This document shows positions 45,094 to 53,359 of a stretch of 53,359 bases of DNA, in pieces (position 1 is the first letter of the stretch; each line of letters starts with the position of its first letter). Origin of the DNA: Planctomycetota bacterium. GTDB lineage: Bacteria > Planctomycetota > Phycisphaerae > SM23-33. The stretch lies in contig JAAYCO010000246.1 in the NCBI GenBank assembly GCA_012729725.1, forward strand, positions 1 to 53,359, written 5' to 3'. The position numbers and the translations under genes were made by a program. Under the pieces are notes generated by a model. The model did not search any database, had not been told where the DNA came from, and worked only from the letters and a program-made list of their open reading frames with translations.

Positions 45094-46255
45094 GCCTGCG
45101 CGTCGAGGCCCCGCCGGTTATCGCCTCTTGCACGATGGCGGCGAACGATCGCGCCAGCACCGGCCACGAAAACTCGCTGTGGTGCCGCCGGTAGGATCGC
45201 CGGCAAAGGTCTTCGTACTTGCCGCGGTCGGACATGATTTCGGCTACGGCGTCGGCGTAGTCGCCCCCGCTGGATCGACTCGGCAGCAGCACGCCGTTGT
45301 CGCCGTCGCGTATGAGCGTTGATATTCCGCCGACGTTGCTCACGACGCAGGGCAGGCCAAAGCCGCCCGCCTCGCTCAGCGCCACGGGCAGGCAGTCAAC
45401 GCGTGTGGGCAGAATCATCAGGTGCGACGACGCCAGCAGCCCTCTTAGCCTTCGCCTGCCGTCGGGCGTCTTCTTGTCGATCCTTCCGACGCTGCGAACA
45501 CATGGCGGGGGCGGCGTTGACGCCGGCGGACGAGCCCCGACAATCACAAGCTCGGTCTCCAGCCCCCGGCGATTGAGCAGATCCGCTGCCTCGCATGCGA
45601 TGTCCATGCCCTTTCGCCACCAGGATGAAACCACGGCTATGAGCGTGCAGCGGTCCTTCGGGCGGTGTTGCAGCATGGTCTCTATGGCGTCGGGATGAGA
45701 AGGAGTGTCTATGGCGGGGCCGTAGGGCAGCACGCTGATGCCCGATGAGTCCAGGCCGTAGATTTCAGCCGCCGCCTTCGCCGCCCATGACGACGTGTAG
45801 ACCAGCCTGTCGCATCGCGACAGCGCCGTGCGTTCGTTGCTGAGGCCGTCACGAAGCGACCGTCCCCACAGGCGTTGAAGCTCCGGGTAGGATTGCACGG
45901 CGTGCGCGAGGCATGAATCGGTCCATATCACTATCGGCAGGCGGGTTTCCAGGTATGTCACCGGATGGCTGCCGACGCTTTGCGGGCTGATGATCACCTC
46001 GACATCCTTATCCAGTTCCGCAGCCACCCTTCGCGAAACCTCCCTGATGGCTGCCGAGTCGCGGTGCAGCGAGTATTCACGTTTGAGCAGGGTGTTGCAC
46101 AGCCATCCTGTCGCCTTTCTGCGAACGGTCAACTCCGGCGGGGCCATGATCCGCTGTAGTTCCACGCCCTGAGCCTCAAGTGCCGATGCGAGGTAGCTCA
46201 CCGATCCGCCGAAACTCCTGGTGATGTCGTACATCGTCACGAATGCTGCCTTCAT
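45068..46255 (-). CDS. GT4-type glycosyltransferase
   Basis: About 395 aa; ATG 46255 has GGAGG nine bases upstream, while the track start lies 51 codons further upstream, past the cupredoxin start. GT-B fold: the N-terminal acceptor domain begins KAAFVTMYDITRSFGGSVSYL; the donor-binding domain has VVSSWWRKGMD near residue 218 and the signature LSEAGGFGLPCVVSNVGG near 308 (E-x7-E-type motif partly conserved). It probably adds sugar to a surface glycan or glycolipid. Its 3' end overlaps the convergent clpB by 26 bases; it diverges from the cupredoxin gene. Confidence 0.85.
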
Positions 46256-46339
46256 GTGCAGTCGCCTCCAGAAAATTGTAGTCACGGTATTTAGTGCCCG
46301 TGGCGACATAGAATTACGCCAAGGCTGCGCGGAGGAATC

Positions 46340-46714
46340 ATGATGTTGAAACCAACGGCGGTGCTGCTGCTGTTGATCGTCGCCCTCGGCTGCGATAGGC
46401 AAACGCACAATCCCTACACAATCGAGATGACCCAGGGGCGGCGATACAAGCCGCAGCGCATAACCATTACGCAGGGCGAGCGGGTGATATGGGAAAACTC
46501 GTCAGAAGCGCTCCATACGGTGACGTGCGATCCCAACGCGTCGATGCGGTGGGGCGTGGCCCTGCTGCCGGCGGGGGCGGACCCGTTCCACTCGGGCGAC
46601 ATCCAGCCCGGCAGAAGCTGGTCGTACAGCTTCTGGGCACCCGGAACCTACAGATACTTCTGCATTTACCACGAAGACGAGATGATCGGCGAGGTTCACG
46701 TCCGTCCGCGGTAG
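46340..46714 (+). CDS. Cupredoxin-domain lipoprotein
   Basis: 124 aa. Lipobox ending in VALGC after a hydrophobic signal, so it is lipid-anchored outside the cytoplasmic membrane. A plastocyanin/azurin-like fold is supported by the type 1 copper ligands: His in ALHTVTC near residue 58, and the C-terminal loop YFCIYHEDEM (Cys, His, Met) near 109-117. Such proteins carry electrons or bind copper in the periplasm. A GGAGG site precedes a double ATG. A redox partner is not obvious, although an oxidoreductase gene follows. Confidence 0.85.
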   Translation: MMLKPTAVLLLLIVALGCDRQTHNPYTIEMTQGRRYKPQRITITQGERVIWENSSEALHTVTCDPNASMRWGVALLPAGADPFHSGDIQPGRSWSYSFWAPGTYRYFCIYHEDEMIGEVHVRPR

Positions 46715-46886
46715 ATACCCCATGGCGTGAAGGGGGCAGGGTGGCTTATAATGGCGTGCGTCGCGGGCGTATGTGCTCCCGCGGCGCTGCATCGGCTTGG
46801 CCCGGTCGACGCGGCGGCAGGCCGGCCGGCCCGGTCCTGCTTACAAGGGTACCACGCCGCCCGTTGAGGCGCGGCGCGAAGGAAGA

Positions 46887-49517
46887 ATGAACACAGCATG
46901 GCGCTTCTCGTATCGTAGTCTGGACCAGCTTCTTGAAGATGTAAAACGCCTGGGGCTGGACCTTCCCGTTTCCCGCGATTTCTCAATTCTCGCCAAGCCC
47001 GTCTCGTTCGGGCGAAAGACCGCGCCCAATCGCCTGGCGGTTCACCCGATGGAAGGCTGCGACGGGCTCGACGACGGCTCGCCCAGCGACCTGACCATCC
47101 GCAAGTACCGCCGATTCGCAGCGGGCGGCGCGGGCCTGATTTGGTGGGAGGCGTGCGCCGTCACCCCCGAGGGCAAGGCCAACCCGCGCCAGATAAGCCT
47201 TACCGACGACAGCGCCCCGGCCTTCAAGCGCATGCTGGACGAGTCGCGATCCGCAGCCGTCGAAGCCAACGGCCCCGCCCCGGTTTGCATCCTTCAGCTC
47301 ACCCACAGCGGCAGGTACAGCAGGCCCGGCCTAAAGCCCGCGCCTATCATCGCCCATCATTCCAGCGTGCTCGACGGGCGACACAACCTGCCCCCCGATT
47401 ACCCGCTGATAACCGACGAGCAACTCGACGAACTGCAACTCGCCTTCGTCAAGGCAGCGCTGCTGGCCAGGCAGGTGGGTTTTGACGGCGTGGACATCAA
47501 GAGCTGCCACCGTTATCTGCTTAGCGAACTGCTTGCATCGTTCACCCGGCAAAACAGCAGGTACGGCGGTAGCTTCGAGAACCGCATCCGCATGCTGATC
47601 GAAACGGCAGGCAAGATCAGGCAGGCTGTTGGCGAGGATATGGAAGTATCCAGCCGGCTTAACGTGTACGACGCCATCGAGCACCCCTTCGGCTGGGGCG
47701 TTTGCAGAGACGACGTTTCGAAGCCCGACCTGGCCGAGCCGTTGGCCCTGATCGCCCAGCTTCGCCGCGTTGGATATCGCTGCCTGAACGTCTCCATCGC
47801 CAACCCGTACTTCAATCCGCACGTTAATCGCCCCGCCGATTGGATGATCGCCAACTGGCCCGAAGCGCCCGAGCACCCGCTCAAGGGCGTCGCCAGGTTC
47901 GTTCACATTGTCCGGCAGGTTCAGCAGGCCAACAAGGATCTGGCGGTAATCGCCGGCGGATACTCGTGGTTGCGGCAGTACATGCCGTTTGTCGCCGCCG
48001 CTGCCGTCGAGGCAGGGTGGACGACGATGGTCGGCCTGGGCAGGGGGGCGCTGGCGTACCCCGAATTCGCACGCGACATCATCACCGGCAAGGGCATGGA
48101 CGCTCACAAGGTGTGCATCGCGTGCAGTTCATGCACGCAGATAATGCGCGACGGCGGGCGCAGCGGCTGCGTCGTGAGAGATTCCGAGATCTACGGCCCG
48201 ATCTTCCGCGAGGGCAGGCGATCGGACCCCCTGGTGATCCGCGAAATGGCTTCGCGCTGCCGGCGCTGCGCCGACGCCATGTGCAAAACCGCGTGCCCCG
48301 CGGGTGTTGATATCCCCGGCTTCGTGGGCGCTGTCGCCGACGGTGACGAAAAGGGCGCTTACGAAATTCTGCGGCAAAGCAACGCGCTGCCGGGCATATG
48401 CGGCGCGGTGTGCCCCGTCGAGGTGCAGTGCCAGTCGGCGTGCGTGCAGCGGCTGCTGGGTGAGGGTCCGGTGCAGATCGCTGAAATCCAGCGCCGCCTG
48501 TCGCTCAAGGCAATTGCAGAAGGATGGGCGGGACTGAAGGTTCCGCTGGAGGCAACCGGAGTGAAGGTCGCCGTTATCGGCGCGGGCCCGGGCGGCCTGG
48601 CTGCTACGGCCGAGCTGCTTCGGCTGGGGCACTCGGTAACGGTCTTCGAGCGGACTGCCGCACCCGGCGGAAAGCTCGGCAGCGTGATACCAACCTCGCG
48701 GCTGAGAGCCGAAGACGCCCGCGCGGAAATCGAGGCGGTATTCGCGATGCTTCCGCCGCACAGGCTGACGTGGCGATACGAAACGCCCCTTGGGGCGAAG
48801 TTCACGCTGGACGACCTGCTGAGCGAGGGCTTTGACGCCGCCGTGCTGGCGATAGGGCTGGGCAACGGACCTTCGCTGACGGCAGCGGGCAGGCCCGAAG
48901 GCGCGATGGACGCCGATGCGTTCCTGCGGCATATGAACCACAATCCCGACCATCGCTGCCCGGCCCGCGTTGCGGTGATCGGCGGTGGAAACACGGCAGT
49001 GGACTCGGCGGTCATGGCCCGCCGCCATGGAGCGACCGACGTTTACCTCGTCTACAGGCGAAGCTATGAACAGATGCCCGCCTGGCCAAAGGAACGCGAC
49101 GAGGCCCTGCACGCCGGCGTTCACCTGATGCTGTTGTGCCAGCCGACCGGATACAAGACCGACAGCGGCGGCAGGGTCGCGTCGCTCAAGGTGATGCGGA
49201 CGAGGCTCATTGCCACCGACACCGGCAGGCGGGCTCCCCAGCCGATCCCCGGCAGCGAGTTCCTGCTCGATGTGGACCTGGTTGTCGAGGCCATCGGCGA
49301 GAGCATAGATCCCATCCTTGCCAACGTGCTGGGCGGCGTTGAGCTGACCGACGACGGATTGATAAAGGTTGATTCGAAAACCCTCGCCACCACCCGCCCA
49401 GGCGTCTGGGCGGCCGGCGACGTTGTCAACGGCGGCGCCACAGTTGTTCAGGCAATCGCCGAAGGCAAACGCGCCGCCGACGAAATAGACGCCTTCGTTT
49501 CCGCCGCCAAACGTTGA
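46887..49517 (+). CDS. Fused Old Yellow Enzyme / GltD-like iron-sulfur flavoprotein
   Basis: About 876 aa from ATG 46887 (GGAAG upstream); the track adds 38 unsupported codons. Residues 1-370 form an FMN-binding OYE barrel like 2,4-dienoyl-CoA reductase (NRLAVHPMEGCDG, LTHSGRYSRPG, DIKSCHRYLLSELL, SRYGGSFENRIRML). Residues 405-430 hold cysteines CIACSSC...C for a 4Fe-4S cluster. Residues 455-520 are a GltD/DPYD-type helical domain with CRRCADAMCKTAC and CGAVCPVEVQC. Then FAD (VAVIGAGPGGLAA, 561) and NAD(P) (VAVIGGGNTAVDSA, 694) domains. FadH-type enzymes lack the GltD segment. The substrate is unknown. Confidence 0.82.
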   Translation: MNTAWRFSYRSLDQLLEDVKRLGLDLPVSRDFSILAKPVSFGRKTAPNRLAVHPMEGCDGLDDGSPSDLTIRKYRRFAAGGAGLIWWEACAVTPEGKANPRQISLTDDSAPAFKRMLDESRSAAVEANGPAPVCILQLTHSGRYSRPGLKPAPIIAHHSSVLDGRHNLPPDYPLITDEQLDELQLAFVKAALLARQVGFDGVDIKSCHRYLLSELLASFTRQNSRYGGSFENRIRMLIETAGKIRQAVGEDMEVSSRLNVYDAIEHPFGWGVCRDDVSKPDLAEPLALIAQLRRVGYRCLNVSIANPYFNPHVNRPADWMIANWPEAPEHPLKGVARFVHIVRQVQQANKDLAVIAGGYSWLRQYMPFVAAAAVEAGWTTMVGLGRGALAYPEFARDIITGKGMDAHKVCIACSSCTQIMRDGGRSGCVVRDSEIYGPIFREGRRSDPLVIREMASRCRRCADAMCKTACPAGVDIPGFVGAVADGDEKGAYEILRQSNALPGICGAVCPVEVQCQSACVQRLLGEGPVQIAEIQRRLSLKAIAEGWAGLKVPLEATGVKVAVIGAGPGGLAATAELLRLGHSVTVFERTAAPGGKLGSVIPTSRLRAEDARAEIEAVFAMLPPHRLTWRYETPLGAKFTLDDLLSEGFDAAVLAIGLGNGPSLTAAGRPEGAMDADAFLRHMNHNPDHRCPARVAVIGGGNTAVDSAVMARRHGATDVYLVYRRSYEQMPAWPKERDEALHAGVHLMLLCQPTGYKTDSGGRVASLKVMRTRLIATDTGRRAPQPIPGSEFLLDVDLVVEAIGESIDPILANVLGGVELTDDGLIKVDSKTLATTRPGVWAAGDVVNGGATVVQAIAEGKRAADEIDAFVSAAKR

Positions 49518-49570
49518 GGCATTAATAAAAACTATTTACTAAACTACATCTATCGTAATAATGGGCACAA

Positions 49571-49729
49571 CGCGAGAGCCCCGCATGGCAATGCGGGGAC
49601 CTGGCTTCCCGTCGCGTAGCGACACCTCGCCGTTAATGCCGGCACGAAGATGCTCTTCGTCTCGTTTGCGCGTGATCACGACGCAAACGAACGAGAACCG
49701 GAATGAGGTTGCGCTGCGCAAAGCGCGCG
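49571..49729. repeat. Palindromic element, copy 2 (right terminal hairpin missing)
   Basis: The left half CCCCGCATGGCAATGCGGGG...GTCGCGTAGCGACACCTCG matches copy 1 closely, and the inner right part (CGTGATCACGACGCAAACGA, then GCGCTGCGCAAAGCGCGC) follows, but the outer right hairpin is absent. It lies after the OYE-GltD fusion gene, and the 3' end of the minus-strand winged-helix gene runs into it, so its last about 18 codons are element-derived. Confidence 0.65.
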
Positions 49730-50437
49730 TTTAAGGGCGACTTTGTAGTCTCGACCGGGTCTTGTCCGGTCGATCATGCCGCACAACTCAAGATGATCCG
49801 CAGCCTCATGCACGGCCTTGCGGGTAGCGCCGCACAGGCGGGCCAACTGGGCTTCAGAAGCCCCGGATGTCGCGTCATATTGAAGACACGCCAGAATGGA
49901 CGCTCGCAAACCGCCGCTCAAAATCGCTCGAACCTGCATTGACGGGTTCTTCTCCATGATCCAGTCGAGCGGGCGGAGGGCATCGGTCTTCAACTCGATG
50001 TCTTCGGTCCACAGGTTCCACCGCTTCGAAACCTTTGAAGCCCGCGACCGGGCGAATTCAGCAAGCCCGTTGCTGGCTCTGTCGGCGGTGAATAACGGCA
50101 TTTGCGTTGATGCGGGGCCGCAAGCGGACTTGGCCGCAGCAAAGACGTCGGTGTGGCACATCGTGTCAACGGTATCAAGAAGTAGGCCCAGAACTGCTAC
50201 GGCGGCGGGGTCCTCAGCCTCGCCAACCATTCGCCTCAGGCGATGCCTGGCAACCAGACGCCCGTAGTGCGACAGCCAAGTCGCGGCCATGATGAACAAC
50301 CGAGGACTGCCTGGAATCGCTGTGGCCGTGTCCAGAAGCAAACGCTCCAAATCGGGTGTCTGCCGAGACGGCGGCACGTTAAACAGCACGCCCAGACGAC
50401 ACCATCGCCTGACGAGTATCTGGTTGGAGCCGTTCAT
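49676..50437 (-). CDS. Winged-helix protein paired with a nucleotidyltransferase
   Basis: 253 aa. The N-terminal two thirds are helical (LFIMAATWLSHYGRLVARH) and I do not recognise them. Residues about 175-235 form a winged helix-turn-helix: ASILACLQYDATSG, EAQLARLCGATRKAVHEAAD (recognition helix) and LELCGMIDRTRPGRDYKV. The start overlaps the nucleotidyltransferase stop by four bases, so translation is coupled. The last residues (about AAQPHSGSRSFAS) fall within the palindromic element, suggesting the native C-terminus was replaced. Best guess: antitoxin or regulator for the partner. Confidence 0.6.
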   Translation of the reverse strand: MNGSNQILVRRWCRLGVLFNVPPSRQTPDLERLLLDTATAIPGSPRLFIMAATWLSHYGRLVARHRLRRMVGEAEDPAAVAVLGLLLDTVDTMCHTDVFAAAKSACGPASTQMPLFTADRASNGLAEFARSRASKVSKRWNLWTEDIELKTDALRPLDWIMEKNPSMQVRAILSGGLRASILACLQYDATSGASEAQLARLCGATRKAVHEAADHLELCGMIDRTRPGRDYKVALKRALCAAQPHSGSRSFAS

Positions 50438-50991
50438 GGCAGTTGGCCCTCAAGGAGACGAAGATACTCCTGAGCCGAAGCCACCTGATCCAGATCTGCT
50501 TTGCGGCAGGGTGTCCTCAGCATGTTCAGGTACTTTCGCACGAATGCGACCTCGTCGGGGGTGATCCGCATCTCCGCGATATCTTCGCGATCTGGGGCGC
50601 GGTGGGCGAAGACCTTCATGGCCAAGAGGTCCAGCCGGCAGGCAGCGTAGATCTTCAGCTTGCCATAGGTGGCGATGTGTTGGCGGCGGCTGCGCCAGCC
50701 GTCAGGAAGAACGTTTAACTGTCGAATCTGATCGTTGAACCATGTCGGAGGCAGCTTCATCTTCGTCGCGGCCATTTGCGCCGCCTGTTCGACCGCCGCT
50801 GCCGCGGCGGAAGGAGCGAAGTCCGCCACATCGCAATCGCCCGTGGTCCGGTCAGGCCTCAAGACTCCGATGAGCATGCCCGCGGCGCCGCCGATGAGCA
50901 GAATCTCCACCTCAAGAGGCCAATCGAGCAGATTGCCCACCATTTTCAAGGCTTCGAGCATGTCCGCAGCCGTAAGGTGTGTCTGTGTCAC
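50434..50991 (-). CDS. Nucleotidyltransferase-fold protein (DUF6036/AbiEii-like), possible toxin
   Basis: 185 aa, GTG start at 50991 with GGAG seven bases upstream. The minimal nucleotidyltransferase motif is visible: LLIGGAAGMLIGVLRPDRTT followed by GDCDVADF, a G-G...D-x-D metal site near residues 32-55. The C-terminal part, RLDLLAMKVFAHRAPDREDI, is also typical of the DUF6036 and AbiEii/MNT groups, which transfer nucleotides to tRNA or protein in toxin-antitoxin or phage-defence modules. It is the first gene of the pair, behind a 25-base palindrome. A housekeeping role cannot be excluded. Confidence 0.65.
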   Translation of the reverse strand: MTQTHLTAADMLEALKMVGNLLDWPLEVEILLIGGAAGMLIGVLRPDRTTGDCDVADFAPSAAAAAVEQAAQMAATKMKLPPTWFNDQIRQLNVLPDGWRSRRQHIATYGKLKIYAACRLDLLAMKVFAHRAPDREDIAEMRITPDEVAFVRKYLNMLRTPCRKADLDQVASAQEYLRLLEGQLP

Positions 50992-51008
50992 GGTTCATCT
51001 CCAACCAT

Positions 51009-51033
51009 ATTAGTATAGTATTACTATACCAAT
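51009..51033. promoter_or_regulatory. Palindromic operator upstream of the nucleotidyltransferase pair
   Basis: Twelve-base arms around a central T, ATTAGTATAGTA-T-TACTATACCAAT, differ in only one pair. The core TATAGTATTACTATA is a perfect palindrome and contains TATACT-like -10 boxes for the minus strand. The site is 18 bases upstream of the GTG start, as expected for an autorepressor site of a toxin-antitoxin-like operon. Confidence 0.6.
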
Positions 51034-51272
51034 ACCGCCGCGGGCAAACAAGGGTTGTCTTTGCGTTTGCGAATGATGCCGACCCTTTGAACGAACGCGC
51101 TCAGATACATGATCAGGCTATATGGGGACGGGGGCTTGACTTCCTTCGCGAGGGGAAACCTTGTCAAAACCGACAGGCCGGAAAGCGCTTTTGCTCAAGT
51201 CATGATCCATACCGTCCGATGACAACCATTAGCGGCCACAGAGGCCGTCAAACACCCGACACCGAGGCAGAC

Positions 51273-51602
51273 ATGGTAACGATCGAAGGCGAATGGATTG
51301 AGTTTAAGTTCTTCCGTCCACAGGCCAGGCAGGTCCATCTGGCCGGCGACTTCAACAACTGGCGTCACGGCGAATTGCCGATGTCCCAGTTGGACGCCGG
51401 TTATTGGGTCGCGCGCCTTCGCCTTCCGGCAGGGGAGTTCCGATTCCGCTACTGCGCAGACGGCGAATGGTTCACAGACTACGCCGCCTTCGGCGTGGAA
51501 CCGGGCCGGTTCGGCCTCGACAGCATCCTTCGCATCCCGCACAAGAGCCTGCAAATGCCCGTCAAGCCCGCCGCCGAAAAGCGACAGGTGGCTGCTGCCT
51601 AA
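51273..51602 (+). CDS. Stand-alone CBM48/AMPK-type glycogen-binding protein
   Basis: About 109 aa from ATG 51273 (an in-frame ATG at 51219 is possible; the track start at 50979 is not likely). Nearly the whole protein is a CBM48-like beta-sandwich: VHLAGDFNNWRHGELPM near residue 21, then GYWVARLRLPAGEFRFRY and DGEWFTDYAAF. This pattern is that of glycogen-branching-enzyme N-domains and AMPK beta subunits, which bind alpha-glucans. No catalytic domain follows. The tail PVKPAAEKRQ is basic. The role could be regulatory; no glycogen genes are nearby. Confidence 0.75.
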   Translation: MVTIEGEWIEFKFFRPQARQVHLAGDFNNWRHGELPMSQLDAGYWVARLRLPAGEFRFRYCADGEWFTDYAAFGVEPGRFGLDSILRIPHKSLQMPVKPAAEKRQVAAA

Positions 51603-51625
51603 ATACCGCATTCGGAAAACGCGCT

Positions 51626-51708
51626 GATCACATTCGAACGAAAACGGCGTGGTTTCGCCGCGCGATGACAATTGGCTTTCCCCCATTTGCCGTGCGGGGC
51701 TTTCCGCC
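51626..51708. repeat. Palindromic element, copy 3 (right half, degenerate)
   Basis: GATCACATTCGAACGAAAAC, then GGCGTGGTTTCGCCGCGCGATG and a decayed terminal hairpin (CCCCATTTGCCGTGCGGGG). It resembles the right half of copies 1 and 4 with many changes. It lies between the convergent CBM48 and scpB genes. Confidence 0.5.
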
Positions 51709-51723
51709 CTCTCGTATCAGCGT

Positions 51724-52491
<768 letters not shown>

Positions 52492-52561
52492 ATCGAAAAA
52501 ATCCCTCCAGGCAAGGGCAGGCGACAAATCCGAATCACCCCCATGCGCCAATATCAGCGCC

Positions 52562-52714
52562 GCGCAGGAAGCCCCGCATGGCCATACGGGGTTTCCTGCG
52601 TCGCGCTGATTGTGGTTCATGGGTGTTATTCGAACAACAAACAACGGCGAGGATTCGCTGCGCGATAACAGTCAGGTCCCCGCATTTCCATGCGGGGTTT
52701 CTTGCGTCGCGCTG
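52562..52714. repeat. Palindromic element, copy 4
   Basis: The right half, from CGAACAACAAACAACGGCGA to CCCCGCATTTCCATGCGGGG, is nearly identical to that of copy 1. At the left is a second strong hairpin, CGCAGGAAGCCCCGCATGG paired with CCATACGGGGTTTCCTGCG. Both hairpins end in a shared TTTC(C/T)TGCGTCGCGCTG, giving a direct repeat of about 26 bases. This copy is between divergent genes, unlike the others. Confidence 0.7.
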
Positions 52715-52772
52715 TTCTGCTCATGGCGTGTTGTGCGAAGCATCTGGGCTGATTTAGAGCAAACTAGGTATA

Positions 52773-52801
52773 TTGACAGGTCGTGATAAACGTGGTATAA
52801 T
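52773..52801 (+). promoter_or_regulatory. Perfect-consensus sigma-70 promoter
   Basis: TTGACA (52773-52778) and TATAAT (52796-52801) match the full consensus with an exact 17-base spacer. Expected transcription start about 52808, 33 bases before the ATG of the partial gene at 52841. Confidence 0.8.
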
Positions 52802-52840
52802 GCAACCCGCAAATCAGATCTCAGAAGCGGGAGTAATAAC

Positions 52841-53359
52841 ATGCGTATCGGAGATCGCCGCGGGTTGTCATGGGAGACCAAAAAGGCTCTATCATGCCTC
52901 AGATACATCGCATTGACAATCCCCATCAAACCGCCGTCGGGCTACAAGGGAACCGTCAGCAGGTATAAACAAAAAAGAAAGCATGAACTCGCTCGCGAAC
53001 GCAAATTGGTTCTCAACAGGCTCAAGGCAAAACTCGCAAGCGCACGACGACGCTCCGCCAGGATCTGCGCCGAACGGATTAATGACGAAACATGGCCGGC
53101 CGAGATCCCGCCAATCGCCCTCAAGAAGGCCGAAGATGGCGGACCAGGGTTCCCTATTTTACCAGACCCGCGATACGCCAACCTCATGTCGATGGAGGAT
53201 ATGGATGAGCCCGAAACGACACCAAATCTGCAAGTCGAGATCCTGCAAGAAGATACAAACCACTCCAAACGACTCCAAATGGAGCAGGACGCCGTAGTCG
53301 ATAATTCCGACGACGATGTCAATAATATCGCCGCCACTTTCAAGAAGTCCGGCGGGCGG
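52841..53359 (+). CDS. Hypothetical protein, 3' end off the window
   Basis: Open for 173 codons to the window edge and therefore absent from the ORF track. It begins MRIGDRRGLSWETKKALSCL, with GGGAG seven bases before the ATG and a consensus promoter upstream. Residues about 45-85 are strongly basic helix (RYKQKRKHELARERKLVLNR), followed by a Pro-rich linker and a long acidic part (SMEDMDEPETTPNL, DNSDDDVNN). I recognise no family. The basic then acidic layout might suit nucleic-acid binding. Codon use is less GC-rich at third positions than in the housekeeping genes, which hints at acquisition. Confidence 0.6.
   Translation, partial: MRIGDRRGLSWETKKALSCLRYIALTIPIKPPSGYKGTVSRYKQKRKHELARERKLVLNRLKAKLASARRRSARICAERINDETWPAEIPPIALKKAEDGGPGFPILPDPRYANLMSMEDMDEPETTPNLQVEILQEDTNHSKRLQMEQDAVVDNSDDDVNNIAATFKKSGGR

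Larger units (their letters stand above)
52492..52840. other. Divergent intergenic region with element copy 4 and a promoter
   Basis: No supported gene on either strand. It contains palindromic element copy 4 (52562-52714) and the consensus promoter at 52773-52801. The rest shows nothing I can name. Confidence 0.6.

Overview
This 53 kb window is a dense, high-GC chromosomal stretch from a Gram-negative-type bacterium. I infer a Planctomycetota member, probably Phycisphaerae-like. The grounds are a Kdo transferase and an outer-membrane-type beta-barrel (so an LPS-bearing outer membrane), an L,D-transpeptidase (peptidoglycan), a PEP-CTERM protein, large divergent glycosidases with planctomycete-style neighbours, and many HEAT/TPR/unknown-family proteins. 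Taxonomy is an inference from gene content only. I saw no rRNA, tRNA, CRISPR array, integrase or transposase.

Layout. 1-5.9 kb: a truncated outer-membrane protein gene, rsmA, a GH20-like hexosaminidase, a TPR protein and a tail-anchored coiled-coil protein. 5.9-11.6 kb: a tight housekeeping run, ribF-nrnA-MazG-like-waaA-proB-DUF2520 dehydrogenase, with stop/start overlaps at ribF/nrnA and proB/DUF2520. 11.6-15.5 kb (minus): HU-like protein, lipoprotein alpha/beta hydrolase, GH35 protein. 15.7-20.3 kb: an AMMECR1-like protein, an L,D-transpeptidase, a membrane-anchored hydrolase and a VanX-like dipeptidase, which together look like envelope and peptidoglycan functions. 20.3-29.8 kb: a carbohydrate cluster (GH106-like enzyme, 5'-truncated LacI regulator, DegT aminotransferase, sugar isomerase/epimerase, ceramidase-like enzyme, secreted multidomain glycosidase). 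The last four genes overlap or nearly abut and are probably one operon. 29.8-33.6 kb: proC, a sugar nucleotidyltransferase followed by a NahK-like sugar kinase (a plausible sugar-1-phosphate/NDP-sugar salvage pair), and a secreted unknown protein. 34-41.2 kb: a three-gene ABC export-type operon plus a HEAT-repeat protein. 41.4-45.1 kb: a PEP-CTERM protein and clpB, the latter behind a textbook sigma-54 promoter and several inverted repeats. 45-49.5 kb: a glycosyltransferase, a cupredoxin lipoprotein and an unusual Old Yellow Enzyme/GltD-like fusion. 49.5-53.4 kb: an accessory-looking end with a nucleotidyltransferase/winged-helix gene pair behind a palindromic operator, a lone CBM48 protein, scpB, and a partial unknown gene behind a perfect sigma-70 promoter.

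The most striking non-genic structure is a family of imperfectly palindromic elements built around a CCCCGCAT...ATGCGGGG hairpin. There are four full or partial copies between 41.2 and 52.7 kb, three of them lying between convergent gene ends. The best candidates for something undescribed are this element family, the nucleotidyltransferase/winged-helix pair, the OYE-GltD fusion enzyme, and the sigma-54 control of clpB.
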